Assembly: GCA_950295325.1 (NCBI GenBank)
Contig: OX485804.1
Span: 66,502,033-66,566,032 of the forward strand
Source of the DNA: Polytrichum commune
Lineage: Eukaryota > Streptophyta > Polytrichopsida > Polytrichales > Polytrichaceae
DNA length: 64,000 nucleotides
Direction: 5' to 3'
Every line of letters starts with the position of its first letter. Positions within the stretch are counted from its first letter, which is position 1. The notes beneath the pieces were generated by a model. It did not search any database and had not been told where the DNA came from. It worked only from the letters and a program-made list of their open reading frames with translations. Below are positions 53,894 through 64,000 of the stretch, piece by piece. Position numbers and translations under genes: made by a program.

Positions 53894-54105
53894 CACCTTT
53901 CACACCTATTATTATGGTTAACCATTTGGAGTTACGTGTTGTTGTATATTATTACTAAGTGAGTTATATTGTATACGCTCCTTGATGTGTATATAGTGCT
54001 ATCTATTTATGCTATATGGGTAATAAACAATAGTATGATCCATACAAAACTATAGCAACACGCGTAACTCCAAACCCTAAACCACAGTAAAAGGTGTGAA
54101 AGGTG
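53894..54105. mobile_element. TA-flanked MITE (CACCTTTCACACC ends)
   Basis: CACCTTTCACACCTATTA and its mirror GTAAAAGGTGTGAAAGGTG, with TA outside both. The arms continue through GGAGTTACGTGTTG / CAACACGCGTAACTCC, which links it to the element at 11068-22240. Confidence 0.8.
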
Positions 54106-55273
54106 TACCCGAATAGGGTGACCAAAAGGCCTAAAGGATGTGCTCACCTTTAGGGATGTCGACATTCCCTTAGGCTACAAGATAGGCCACCTACTACTCT
54201 AGAGTCTTCCTCTTCCTAGTATACAGGAGGAGCTTCAAAGAGTGGGACTCTTTGCAAGATACTTAAACTTAAGTGAACTATAAGACCATGCGCACGGAAC
54301 CAATGCAATCCGTGCAAGGCATGTGGCCTTAAGGCCACTTTACACACAAGCCAAGAGCCGTGACCAATGTTCAAGATTGAAGCCCTTATATGAGTTTCAT
54401 TTTGAAGGGCTCTCAAGTTTTAGCTCTTCAATGGAAGGGTTGGTTCAAATCCAAGACGTTAATATAAGAATATAGAAATGAAATATAAAACTCATATTAA
54501 ACTTGTGCATGAATTGTATGATACATGTTTTCAGTATAATGTAAAGAATTAAGAATCAACCATCTAACTCCATTTCTTGTAGTGACAATGCCTTACGCTC
54601 GTTGGTTCTTGTGGTGGGCATATTATATCGAGGGCTTCAATTTGGGGTTGCATTTTGAAGAATTGTTTTGAGAGAGGTATATTTTTGAAGGGCCAAATCG
54701 CGTTTGAAGGGCGTTGAAGACTTCAATCTTGCACACTGGCCGTGACCATGGAATTCTAAGATCCCAAAAGAAGTGTCCAAAGTCTGTCCCAACACACTTC
54801 CGAAATCATGTAGTGTGGTCACGGGCCCTCAAGAGTAGTGTGAAGTCATATGTGACCGTGCCCTCAACTAAATGCTATTTCAATGAATTTCTATTCATGC
54901 GGGTCTTCACACACGATAAAATAGAATAAATCGACTGTTGGGAGATTTCGGAGTGCTAGGGTCTCCCAGTTTTGTGTTAGGCCTACCTCCAAGAGGTGGT
55001 TTTTGAAAGTAATCCAAGTGACCATGAAACATGATCCATTCGATGCCATGTAGGAATCCATGCAGACTTTACATCCATCTTGCATTCACATACTCCGTTG
55101 GTCCCTCAAGCATAGTGTGAAGCGAACTTGGACTGGCCCCGCTTTTTCCACCAATGAGAGCACTCGGAGTGTATTGGTCACAGGCTCTCAGTCTCGTGTG
55201 TGTGTGTGAAGTGGCCTTTATTATCATCAGCATTTTGACCAACTCCACCAGTGTCAGGGGAGGCTTTGGAGCA
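54106..55273. other. Gene-free stretch
   Basis: Imperfect internal repetition around 'GTGACC...CATG' and 'TTCAAGATTG..GCCCT' phrases at 54300-54900 on both strands suggests an old inverted repeat. No gene recognised. Confidence 0.35.
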
Positions 55274-55590
55274 TAAGGTAGAGGGGCCCTTTCCCGCTCG
55301 AATTTCAGATTGGCATGTTCATTGGGGAGTTATTAAGGGGGAATCAATCTTGGAAGATGTGCAAAGTACATTGGAAATTGGACCAATTGGAATAATTAAT
55401 TTTGGATTAATATTGAATTAGTTATGAATTTTGGAAGGAGAACTCATAGGGGTACCCAAAACCACTCACCCCAAAAATGTACACCATGATTACATAGAAA
55501 TTTGAGGTTGGAAGCTATAATGTACGTCTTGCTTGGATAGGTCTAGTGAGCGGTTTAAGGACCCGAGCGGGAAAGGGCCCCTCTACCTTA
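55274..55590. mobile_element. TA-flanked MITE, TAAGGTAGAGGGGCCC ends
   Basis: 317 bp with 27-base perfect inverted ends (55274-55300 and 55564-55590), beginning TAAGGTAGAGGGGCCCTTTC. It shares the first nine bases with R1 and R3. Confidence 0.85.
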
Positions 55591-55591
55591 A

Positions 55592-55782
55592 TCAGTCAAA
55601 ATCCTAGTGTTTCCAAGTCCAACCAGTGACATGTTGTGACATTTTGGTTTTTCTGTATTAATTTGGGGTATATTCATACATTCCTCTAAAATGTTTGATC
55701 ATTTTCATAAAGTCTTGAACTCAAACCAGCTATTTTCCAAACTCAACCGGTTCATCTGTAATTAGCGGTCGGTTCTTCTCGT
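55592..55782 (-). mobile_element. R2 MITE, reverse copy
   Basis: Directly abuts the previous element. Matches R2 on the minus strand from AGAACCGACCGCTAATTACA to the CACTAGGATTTTG region. Confidence 0.65.
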
Positions 55783-56369
55783 TCATTGAACTTCACCACT
55801 AAATTAGTATAAATGTGGTATCTACATGACACCACCATCCAACACAAGGTTTTGTTGTTGGTTTTATGAGCATATGTATATTGGCTGCACAATGCTCAGT
55901 GAAGAATGTCATTTGGCTTTTTGTCTGTGTTATTTAGGGATAAAATTGGCGTTAGAATGTAATTTGTTCCTAAAAGTTGGAGTTAGGTCACAAGGGAGGA
56001 GCTATTATAGTTAATGCACTGGCGACTACACCCGGGGGGTGGGCTCTTCATTGGATACCTAAATGATGTGCGTGGGTTACTTTGAAATGAAACCCCCTAT
56101 ATATGAGAAGTTTATAGAGAAAAAAAAATATATACACACACTAATGGCATGCTAGAAAATGGACTAAGGTTTTCAAATCAATGTGATAAATGCCTCCACT
56201 ACACCTACAAAATAATAATCATGAAATGAATAGGCCTTTATGACTTATAAAATCCACTTTCACTTTCTAATAAGTGAGTCATTGAACATTCTTTTCATCC
56301 ATAGATTGTAACTCAATGATTGTATCAAACATACAAAGTCAAAAATACTTAATTTTGATCTTAATGCAG
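55783..56369. other. Gene-free stretch
   Basis: One 62-codon frame at 55826-56014 without recognisable homology. Otherwise AT-rich spacer. Confidence 0.4.
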
Positions 56370-56370
56370 A

Positions 56371-56619
56371 GCCCTTGGACTCTTTAGATGTTGATGAGAG
56401 ACCTCCACCTATTGTGAAACTAGTAGTTGTCGAACATTATGCTAAATTGTTGGCTACATTTTGGATGGACAACCCATTAGAGTTTACTCTTGCATACGTA
56501 ATGAAACTGCAAGCCATATCGGAGAAGCTCAATAAGATATCTATTGGTAATTTGAAGAGGCAACATCAGTGGATAATTGATTCCTTCTTCAAATCCATAT
56601 TTGTAAAGACATTTGAAAG
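56371..56619 (+). CDS. Exon-like fragment of an unidentified gene
   Basis: Starts after a good acceptor (TCTTAATGCAG) and stays open for about 95 codons. The product PPPIVKLVVVEHYAKLLATF, then NPLEFTLAYVMKLQAISEKL, then IIDSFFKSIF has the regular hydrophobic spacing of helical repeats. I do not recognise the family. A possible donor is TATTT|GTAAAG near 56601. No other exon was found nearby, so this may be a gene fragment moved by a transposon. Confidence 0.4.
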
Positions 56620-56659
56620 AACATTTGTTTTGTATAAGTGGCAATGTGTGTTTTCATGA

Positions 56660-57165
56660 AGTACCTCGTTATTATGACAAAGAAGTCCAATTTGGCATAT
56701 CATTGAATATGTGACACCTTGATAATACGACAATTTTCTCGATTCCCAAGTGTGCCATATTAAAGAGGTGGGATTGCATTATCATATGACAATTATGGAT
56801 GAAAACTGTGAATTGAATGAAACTAACACATCTATTGTCTAGTTTTTTCTCTAAACCTTAGGGCCCCCTTTTGTACATTTACATATGCTTCAAAATCTTT
56901 CTAAATTTACACACTAGAGAAAATAACCTTTCTAAATGTACACACTAGAAAAAAGAATGATTCCTCTCCCTTATGTGATATACCTGGATGGAAAGATTTA
57001 ATGTTGGATTATGCAAGAAATAAAGACTAACCATATTTTGTTGTACTTAGCATGTGAGCATGTGGTGTTTGAAGTCAAACAACCCAAGAGAGAATGGTTC
57101 ACAAGGGCTAGACAACCCATGAAGGAATTCCGCACAAGAGCTAAGAAAGCTCCTGATCGAAGATC
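56660..57165. other. Gene-free stretch
   Basis: A short near-duplicate (AACCTTTCTAAAT.TACACACTAGA) around 56910-56955. Nothing else. Confidence 0.4.
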
Positions 57166-57167
57166 TT

Positions 57168-57420
57168 TGCGTTGGAGTTAGATACCTCCCTCTGGAATAT
57201 CTTTGTGTTGGAGTTAGATAACTTCAACTAGAAGTTATGAATCAGAGTTAGACAACTCCCAACAGATGGATGTCGTTCATTGGAGCTAGACAACTCTCAA
57301 TCGTTGAATCTAGTTGGAATTTGATAGTTCTGACTAGATCGAAGACTGATCTAGTTGGAATGAGATAGTTCCAACTAGAAGAACGGTTGATTGGATTAAG
57401 TTGGAATTAGACAATTCAAA
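57168..57420. repeat. Array of imperfect 25-base palindromes
   Basis: About eight units of the type GTTGGAGTTAGACAACTCCAAC, each nearly its own reverse complement, at intervals of 30-45 bases. Units vary in sequence but keep the symmetry. Confidence 0.65.
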
Positions 57421-59050
57421 CTAGAGGATTGTGATTGAGTCAAAAGATAAGAGTAGATCATATAGTGAAATTATTTATGTATATAGATAAGGAAGTTCCA
57501 CTCTAAATTTAGTAACATTTGAGACTTCTAAAAGCATCTCTTAGACGATATGGATAAGAATGGATAAGACTAGGAGTGCCTTTGGGTAAAAGAGAGACTT
57601 CGGGGGAGGAGAGAGGATCAACTTTGGTCTCTCTTATGGTTGGGTGGTTCGAGTTCATAGGAATCACAATATTGTGTTTAAGTTGTAAAGCTTTTGTAAT
57701 GTACAAAGTTTGAAAGTTCTCAATGTTGGTGTCTCATGTGCATCCATGCTTGTATTGTTCTTCTGTGAAATAGGAATGTGACAACTTATGTATACTATGC
57801 ACACTAATGCCTCAAATAATACTCTTCTTACACTCATATTAGTTTGTACATTGTATGAAGAGTCCACCCCCTAGGTGACAACATAGGTTGTGTATATGAT
57901 ATTTGATGTGGAGTTGGCACCAACCCACTGAACCACATTTCTATGTTAACTTTTTGGGCCCTCTTCTTTTTTCAAGTTTTTCCTGATCTTCCTCAATCCA
58001 ATATGGTCAAATAGGGTGTTGAAATAGTTCAAAACCCACATAAGCAATCATGTTGCCCTATACCGATTTGTTAAGATTCCACACTATTTTGAATATTTTG
58101 TACCATAGTAATAAAAAATTTGTTTTCCGGTGGTCACTATACGGATGAATTAACAAAGTTGTAAGTTTTGTGATTTTGACCCAAGGTAATATGCATGTGT
58201 TAGTAGGCAACCTATTCACGAAGGCAACCTAGTTGCCCACATCAATGTAGGTTATTAGGTCGTTAAAATCAACAGTTCATGACCCTACCAATGTTGGAGC
58301 TACAACTCACTTGTTTATGCCATGGTGTGCTGCATGATGGACTTGCCATGTGGGCACATAGGTTAAACTAGATATGCCCCTACTTAGTTTTGATTATTTG
58401 AGAAACATGTAACATAAGCTTTATGCCCATCATATCTTAAATCTAAAATGTCCCTAGTAGGTGACAACACATGAATAGGGGCACATACGTCATGTTCTTT
58501 CGACAATTGGGTATCAAAGAGAAGTGTCCATTCTTAAGTCCTTCATTATTTTGTTCATAAGTCACTACCAATGCTCGAATGTGTGCGTATTATTGGGTGT
58601 ATGCATGCAAATTTCTTCATTTCGGGTCCACAAAAACTCGTCCCTTAATTTGCTGAATAATGTTGTGTAGTATTTCATAAACACAACAACAAATTGTTGA
58701 TGCACAACAATTGAGCTTCATCTTCCAACATACAACGTCTTTGAAGGATGTAGTATATGTATTTTTTTATCTAGAAGCTTCTTCTAAAAGAATGATTTTG
58801 GTACATGGTAAATGAGATTTCTTGACTAGTGGGGTTGAGCACCTTATGTACGGGGCGAATTGACGAAGCTTGAGCTTTCTTGCAAATCTATCATAAAGAT
58901 TGATGTTTTAGACGCATTTTAATTTTCATCACTACAAGACGCATGTTGCATAAGACTTGTATGCTTGTATTGAATAAAGGCGATATACGAAATGATGCAT
59001 TCATTGTCTTCGAATTGTTCAATGTTTTTATGAACATGGTTGTCATTCAA
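57421..59050. other. Gene-free stretch
   Basis: No exon, terminal repeat or array recognised. Confidence 0.4.
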
Positions 59051-59054
59051 ATTG

Positions 59055-59256
59055 AAGTGAAGTTTTTAACAAAGAATTTTTTATATATATATATTGGGAA
59101 TTGTTTTGATCTTAAAAAAATTCTTTGTTAAAAACTTCACTTCATGAAGAAAAAGCAAGAATCTAGTGAAATATATCACAAGTCAAAATAAACTCTATAA
59201 GATAATATAATTTTTTTAAGATCAAAACAATTCCCAATATATATATATATATATAA
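59055..59256. repeat. Interleaved inverted repeats (A-B-A'-B')
   Basis: A (about 59055-59083, GAAGTGAAGTTTTTAACAAA) pairs with A' (59116-59146). B (about 59084-59120, TTGGGAATTGTTTTGATCTT) pairs with B' (59212-59255). The arms alternate, so the two stems exclude each other in a single strand. TA microsatellites sit at the B edges. Confidence 0.75.
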
Positions 59257-60279
59257 ACACCGAAACCACCATGGCACTAAATGATGGCATAGAGCAATAA
59301 GTAGTGTGGCTTAACATTCTAAAACGACACATAAATGAGTGATATATGGAAGCAAACCTTGAATTGAGAATACCTTAGAGGGTCCTTTATCAAGAAGAAG
59401 TCTGTGGGCGATGAAAGCAGCTTCTGGCTTCTGGTGAGGCCATGTTGCTTGTGCTTTCTCGACCGTCGGATTTGACCGATGTAACCCTCCTCCCCTGATC
59501 TCCTCCGTTCCTGCCACCACTCATCCACTGCGTGTGCAGACAGACACACAAACAGACAGAGAAGACATACAGACACTGACTCTCTTCACCTTCCCGATTA
59601 CAATTTTTTTGCCCATTCTCTTTGCCAAAGGTCATCTGATTACGTTTTATCTTTACATGTGCCGGACTATAGTTTCCACGTGCAATACAAATGGGTGTTC
59701 TCGAAAGTGAGCATGACACGTGACAAATTTTGAGAATAAATGATTATTTTTCTGTCGGAATAAAGAGTCCTATGTGGTATCTTCTAGAATGACTACATAT
59801 GCTACAAAGGAAAAGATATTGTTCATTCAAGGCTCAAAGTGTCCCTTGTTGGTTTAAAACTATTATGTTGTGAATCCCTCATGTCACCACCGCCCATTCA
59901 AAAGATTAAAAGAAAAAATTTCCCTCTCATCTATCTACAATCACCTACTGACATATTAGTTGCAAAAAATCTTATGGAATCCAAGAGTTAGTTTTGCCTA
60001 TTCAAAGTCCATAACATTACTCAACTAAGTGACCAGGTTGGGTGAGGCCGGGAATTTGTCATACAAGGTGCTAAATTTATACCTTACGGATGCTTGTCAG
60101 TAAGTAGATTTAGAGTGAAAAACGAGTGAGATTTTGGTGAAGCATTGTCACTTGATATTATTATTAGAATGGAATGGTTGATAAAAGTTGAATAATGTTA
60201 TATCTTTTGACCCGAGGGTCCACACGCAAAAAAACATGAGTTTGCATAAGGTATCTGGGTGTTATTTTGGTGATGTCTT
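59257..60279. other. Gene-free stretch
   Basis: Minus-strand frames of 69-109 codons at 59311-59719 overlap in several registers and show no domain. 60030-60090 repeats the 9.44 kb block. Confidence 0.35.
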
Positions 60280-60420
60280 CTTGATCAGACACTACATTTG
60301 ATTGGTGTGTGATTAGGCGAGGGTCAAAGAACATACACTATAAAGACACATGTGTTGAAAGAGATTGGACTACACCTTGAGCTTTTATTTGATCACTCCA
60401 CACTCAATATTTGAATATAA
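60280..60420 (+). mobile_element. R1 MITE, partial copy
   Basis: Matches the first third of R1 (TTTGATTGGTGTGTGATTAGG, GAGATTGGACTACA). Confidence 0.55.
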
Positions 60421-60425
60421 TTATG

Positions 60426-60545
60426 GGGAGAACCAACTACTAGTTACAGATGAACTAGTTCATTCTGCCAAATTACTGGTCAAAAATCAAAACTCTAGGA
60501 AGTGAACCAAACCATATTTAAAAATGAAATCTATTTGAAGTAAAG
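60426..60545 (+). mobile_element. R2 MITE, partial copy
   Basis: GGGGAGAACCAACTACTAGT and TTACAGATGAAC match the R2 head; the tail is lost. Confidence 0.55.
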
Positions 60546-60807
60546 AGGTTACAAAAAGTGTAACCAAAGTATTTCAATGAATAACTGGATGATGATAAAG
60601 AAAGAAGGGTATATAGCGACCAATTGGCTCAAAGTTTTTCTATGTTCACTAATTGGGATGACCTATATATTTAGTTAAAGAATCAACAAAACATGCACTT
60701 CTGAAACCATAAGTAAATAAAGGGAGACCCAATTTTCAATTTGGTTTTTGTGGATGTTTCATCATAGATATGCTAATGGAGAACAAAGTTGAAGATGTAA
60801 AACAAGA

Positions 60808-60845
60808 GAACATGGAGAACATGGAGAACATGGAGAACAAGAGAA
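60808..60845 (+). repeat. 12 bp tandem repeat
   Basis: ACATGGAGAACA-type 12-mers, three to four copies. Confidence 0.75.
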
Positions 60846-61000
60846 ACTAACCAAATAACACCCCACATAGTACCTTAATGAAGATGTTCAAATTCCTCAA
60901 CTGAGCCTTCCATGGGATTCCATAATCTCTTAGGTCGGATAAGTCAAACACATACTTATCTTGAAGCCTCTGCCCACATAACATTACAATGATGCTATTA

Positions 61001-61636
61001 CATTTTTTTTGTCTAATTAGTGTGGATGGGAATTTAGTGTGGCCCACATTAATTTTCATAGTATCTACCTAAGTTGACATTAGTAATTTTATCGTACTTG
61101 CCTTGCCTGGAATTTTCATCCAAATATGCAGACAAAAGACCAAAGAGCAAGTCCAATCGTTCCTGGATCTGCATCTGCATCCGGGAATGAAAAGTGGCCT
61201 CCACCCAAAATGCAGATGCAGACCCAAGCAAAACTGCCACTCATTCTACCTTACTACCTCAGAATTTCCTCTAAAATGATTTGTAGTTCTGCGGCCCTAC
61301 CATATTGAGCTGTCTTTAGTTAAAAGCCGCCATGAAGTTGTTTGTCCTTAGCTGATAGCAGGCTCCCTGCATATCTCGCCGAAATGCAGGGAGTTATGCA
61401 CTTCCTGTATTATTTTACATCCAATTTTAGGGTATAGCAGGTTGACTGGGCTAGTATCTTGCATCTACATCTGCATTGCGGATGAGAAAGTGCAAATGCA
61501 GATGCAGGTGCAGGGTCACTGGGCTTGCCCTAACACTAATTTATCACACCGAAGAGTATAGTGCACCACTTCAAATTATAATAAAAAAAATAGTATGAGT
61601 AATTGGGAATTAGTGTGGCCCACTTATTAGTACCCA
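61001..61636 (-). mobile_element. TA-flanked MITE (long version) interrupted by another MITE
   Basis: The left end CATTTTTTTTGTCTAATTAG follows TA. Sequence up to about 61135 and from 61531 to 61636 matches the 253 bp element at 6983-7235 in reverse. The middle is a separate insertion. The far end is truncated. Confidence 0.65.
61145..61531. mobile_element. MITE with GAGCAAGTCCAA ends, nested
   Basis: AGAGCAAGTCCAATCG at the left and CACTGGGCTTGCCCT at the right are imperfect reverse complements, followed inward by ATCTGCATCTGCAT / ATGCAGATGCAG. Target duplication not clear. Confidence 0.6.
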
Positions 61637-61639
61637 AAA

Positions 61640-61853
61640 ACCGTGGAGTGCCAAAAATATTATTAGTAAAGCCGAGCCTACGTGTGGTGGGTTTAATAAG
61701 TGCCGAGCCTACGTGGCGCGTGACCTGGAGATTACACATGAGGTCCTTTTTTCTTTAAAGCTTTCACAGGACTCTCTCTCTCTATATATAGAAGCATCCT
61801 TGGTAGGAGCGGGAGCTGACAAAGAGGATCTGAGGGATGGATGAGGAAGGAAG
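61640..61853 (+). promoter_or_regulatory. Candidate promoter: CT repeat and TATA box
   Basis: A (CT)n tract followed by CTATATATAGAAG near 61780-61792, about 65 bases before an ATG. CT-rich plus TATATATA is a usual plant core-promoter layout. Two GCCGAGCCTACGTG words upstream (61672 and 61702) contain an ACGTG core. Confidence 0.45.
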
Positions 61854-61925
61854 ATGGCGACATTGTTAAATTTAGACACGCCCCTAGCGGCTCTCCTGCT
61901 TACAGTTGGATGAAGACACAAGGAA

Positions 61926-61994
61926 ATGGCGACATCCTTTGCCACTTGGCTTGCCGGCCTCCTTGCCTTCCTTTATCTTACCTTCCCCACATGT
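61926..61994 (+). CDS. Candidate first exon with signal-peptide-like sequence
   Basis: ATG GCG ACA TCC opens MATSFATWLAGLLAFLYLTF, a typical hydrophobic signal or anchor, ending at a fair donor CCCACAT|GTGAGC. Read through, the frame stops after 26 codons. A similar short frame MATLLNLDTPLAALLLTVG lies just upstream (61854-61913) and starts with the same ten bases. If spliced, the rest of the gene was not found before 64000. It could equally be a decayed fragment. Confidence 0.3.
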
Positions 61995-62006
61995 GAGCTT
62001 GGATGA

Positions 62007-62429
62007 GAAGTACTGTCAACCACGATCATGCATAATTTGGGGAAATTTATTAGTATATACAAATTCTTTTATTATAGTATGGATAACTTGCTAGTATATG
62101 TTGGACGTTGTTGGTAATTGAAACTAGTTAAAAAAAGTCATGCACTTGGTTTTTCTTAGTATGCACAAAATGGGAGAATTAAAAAACTACATTAACCATG
62201 TGATTTAGCGTGGTAGTGAATAAGTTGGTGTGCCATGTTGATTTCGGTGTACTTTCATACTATTTTTATTTCTTATTTTTAAAAAATAAACTTCTTGGTG
62301 GGTGTTTTTAATTTGATTTTGGATGCATATTTTACCAGTGAGGGTCCGAAGTTTTTTTTTGGGCTGCCCATGCATGCGACCACTCACTTAATACGGAGAG
62401 AGGGAGTTATAATATACAAAAGTACCTCT
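62007..62429. other. Gene-free stretch
   Basis: No feature recognised; would be intron if the first exon at 61926 is real. Confidence 0.4.
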
Positions 62430-62660
62430 ATTCATTCAATGTAAAAGCCTTGAAATAATATGCAACCCAGAGGTTACATTTGTTCAGTTGATTCAACACC
62501 GGACTTAGATTTAAAGACCTTGAATTAGTCTAGCCCAAGACATTTGAGATGAATCGGCAACACTTCTATAGGGGGTTTAAGTTTTTATGCTGGATGGATG
62601 AGAGTTACGAATGTGTATGACAATTCCCTCCCTCTGCTCAAATTAAGTTACTACTACAAT
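62430..62660 (+). repeat. Dispersed repeat, copy of 52770-53060
   Basis: Same order of blocks as the other copy, ending near GACAATTCCCTCCCTCT. Confidence 0.6.
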
Positions 62661-62801
62661 GGATCTCTCATAAGAAACCAACAGAATACTCCCCCAAAAC
62701 AACACCTTATTTCTCATGATCTCATAATTCTTACCTTTACTGCAACTTAGGGATGTGCTCATCACTGTTGTCATAAGAGGCCAATAAAAGCAAGCGCGGC
62801 T

Positions 62802-62890
62802 ACACTAAATATGATATTTAGTGTCACCAATTCTAATTATCTTGTTCAATACTAATTGTAAACTGCAGTATAGTGTCACCAACACTAAAT
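62802..62890 (-). repeat. Dispersed repeat, inverse of 7563-7645
   Basis: TATTTAGTGTCACCAATTCT and CAATACTAATTGTAAAC match the minus strand of the 7.6 kb copy. TATAGTGTCACCAACACTAA follows. Confidence 0.6.
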
Positions 62891-63340
62891 GTTGACCCAA
62901 CATTATTTGTCATTCCTTCTAATTAATTTTTTTGGGATTCTAGATTCACCGAATCTGGCAATTACTGTCACTTACCAATCGATTTTTCATCCAAATTTCA
63001 ATCATCCATGACAATATTTCATCACAAGTTGCTGACAAGAGGAAGTTGGGTTTGGGCCAATGGATGAACTCATCCATCATCCATGACAATACTTGCTCAC
63101 TTCTTCATAAGAAGTGTGATCCGAAAAGTTACCATAGTGACATAAAGGACCATATGACACTAAATAACATATGTAGTGTAGTTTCCCAGTTTCCTGTGTG
63201 CCGGAGCTCTTGGATTTAGTGTGTCGGCCACCTTTGTCGCCACCTACTGTGAAGCAGATGTGCTCATCCCATCGACCGACGACGGCGATAGAATCTCTCA
63301 TCGCTTTTTCCGTTTCCTTTTTTTCTCTTTCACTCTTCGA
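62891..63340. other. Gene-free stretch
   Basis: Repeated CATCCATGACAATA words at 63003 and 63078. No exon recognised. Confidence 0.35.
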
Positions 63341-63941
63341 TCGTGGTAGGTCGACGCGCAGTCATAGGCCGGGTAGTAGGTTATTCATTCATTCATCGAT
63401 TCATTCATTCGTTTTGTAGGAAGTATATTTTTTGTTTTAAGGCAGCCGGAATTGAGGGATGTGCTCATCGTCGTTGCCATCACAATTCGGTGGAGCTTGG
63501 GGACTGTGGAGTTCCAATGGTCCTCGTCGTCTTCGTCGGAGCTGCAACCAGGAGAGGAGAGAAGAGGAGAGAAGAGGAGAGAAGAGAAGAGAAGGTGAAG
63601 TGTGGGCCAGGTGAAGTTGTAGTTGAGGTAAGCTGAGAAGTCGGATATTGGAGGCGTATGACGACACTATTGTCTGTGTGACCTTCGGGCACATCCAAGC
63701 GCTGCCTGCTCGATTTGTGTTTCAAGCTCTTGATGAGTAGTATAATAGCTTCCGAAGAGGGTTGCAGACTTTGAAGTTCGAACTTGGGGAGCTCCCGGAC
63801 CGGTTTCTTCGTTGTTGTACCAGGTGTGTGTTGTACCGTCTCCTTCCTTCCTTCCTTCCTTCCTTCCTTCCTGCCTTCCGTTTTAAGTATAATCGCACGA
63901 ATTTGAAGTATAAGTGTACCGCATGTCGTCGTTGTTGTTGT

Positions 63942-63974
<33 letters not shown>

Positions 63975-64000
63975 GCGTGTAAGTACGCTGCTGGATCGAT
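63341..64000 (+). other. Simple-repeat-rich, GC-richer stretch; possible start of another gene
   Basis: ATTC repeats (63383-63411), GAGAAGAGGA purine repeats (63549-63596), TTCC repeats (63840-63871) and GTT/GAT triplet repeats (63931-63974). A 97-codon frame at 63343-63636 has no recognisable domain. Composition resembles a 5' untranslated region, but nothing proves a gene. Confidence 0.3.

Noticed and set aside
63343-63636. 97-codon frame with a GEKRREEERREEK tail
   Set aside because: The basic/acidic tail is translated purine simple repeat; no conserved domain.
1-64000. CRISPR arrays, operons, tRNA or rRNA genes
   Set aside because: Repeats lack regular unique spacers, genes have introns, and no cloverleaf-type or rRNA sequence was recognised; the only tRNA-related hit is the 12-base primer site at 15284.

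Overview
This 64 kb window is nuclear DNA of a land plant. The evidence is a spliced Rab-GAP (TBC domain) gene with GT-AG introns, a chromodomain Ty3/gypsy element primed by initiator tRNA-Met, CACTA, hAT, Mutator-like and pogo-like transposons, and dense families of small MITEs in AT-rich surroundings. The TBC protein and gypsy polyprotein look divergent from flowering-plant versions I know, so a non-flowering plant is possible, but that is inference only. I saw no tRNA, rRNA, CRISPR or prokaryotic features.

Layout: 1-11 kb is gene-poor and holds MITEs (families called R1 and R2 here, a CACTA MITE and TA-flanked MITEs). 11.06-22.6 kb is a four-deep Russian doll: an R1 MITE was hit by a TA-flanked MITE, that by a non-autonomous CACTA element carrying a broken FCP1/SCP-like phosphatase, and that by a 7.03 kb chromovirus-like gypsy element. 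Target-site duplications are readable for the three insertions. The gypsy LTRs look identical although its coding region is wrecked and lacks the reverse-transcriptase core. 22.6-28.2 kb holds more MITEs, including a long-TIR Mutator-like element and pogo-like elements.

30.3-39.4 kb is the one convincing host gene: nine phase-consistent exons on the + strand encoding about 1184 residues of a Rab GTPase-activating protein with both catalytic fingers and an extended C-terminal half. Two of its introns are mostly R1 MITE. One intron is bounded by a 13-base direct repeat lying across both splice sites.

39.4-64 kb is again mostly repeats: R1, R2 and R3 MITEs, pogo-like MITEs, a complete hAT element with an extreme G-rich tandem repeat, minisatellites, and palindrome arrays. 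There are exon-like fragments I could not identify (40.6, 43.3 and 56.4 kb), a possible promoter plus signal-peptide first exon at 61.8-62.0 kb, and a simple-repeat-rich stretch at 63.3-64 kb that may be the start of another gene.

Family names used here: R1, about 375 bp, TA-flanked, ends AAGGTAGATG. R2, about 215 bp, ends CAGGGAGA. R3, about 430 bp, ends AAGGTAGAAAYACC. Exon boundaries were chosen from splice consensus and reading-phase continuity, without transcript data.
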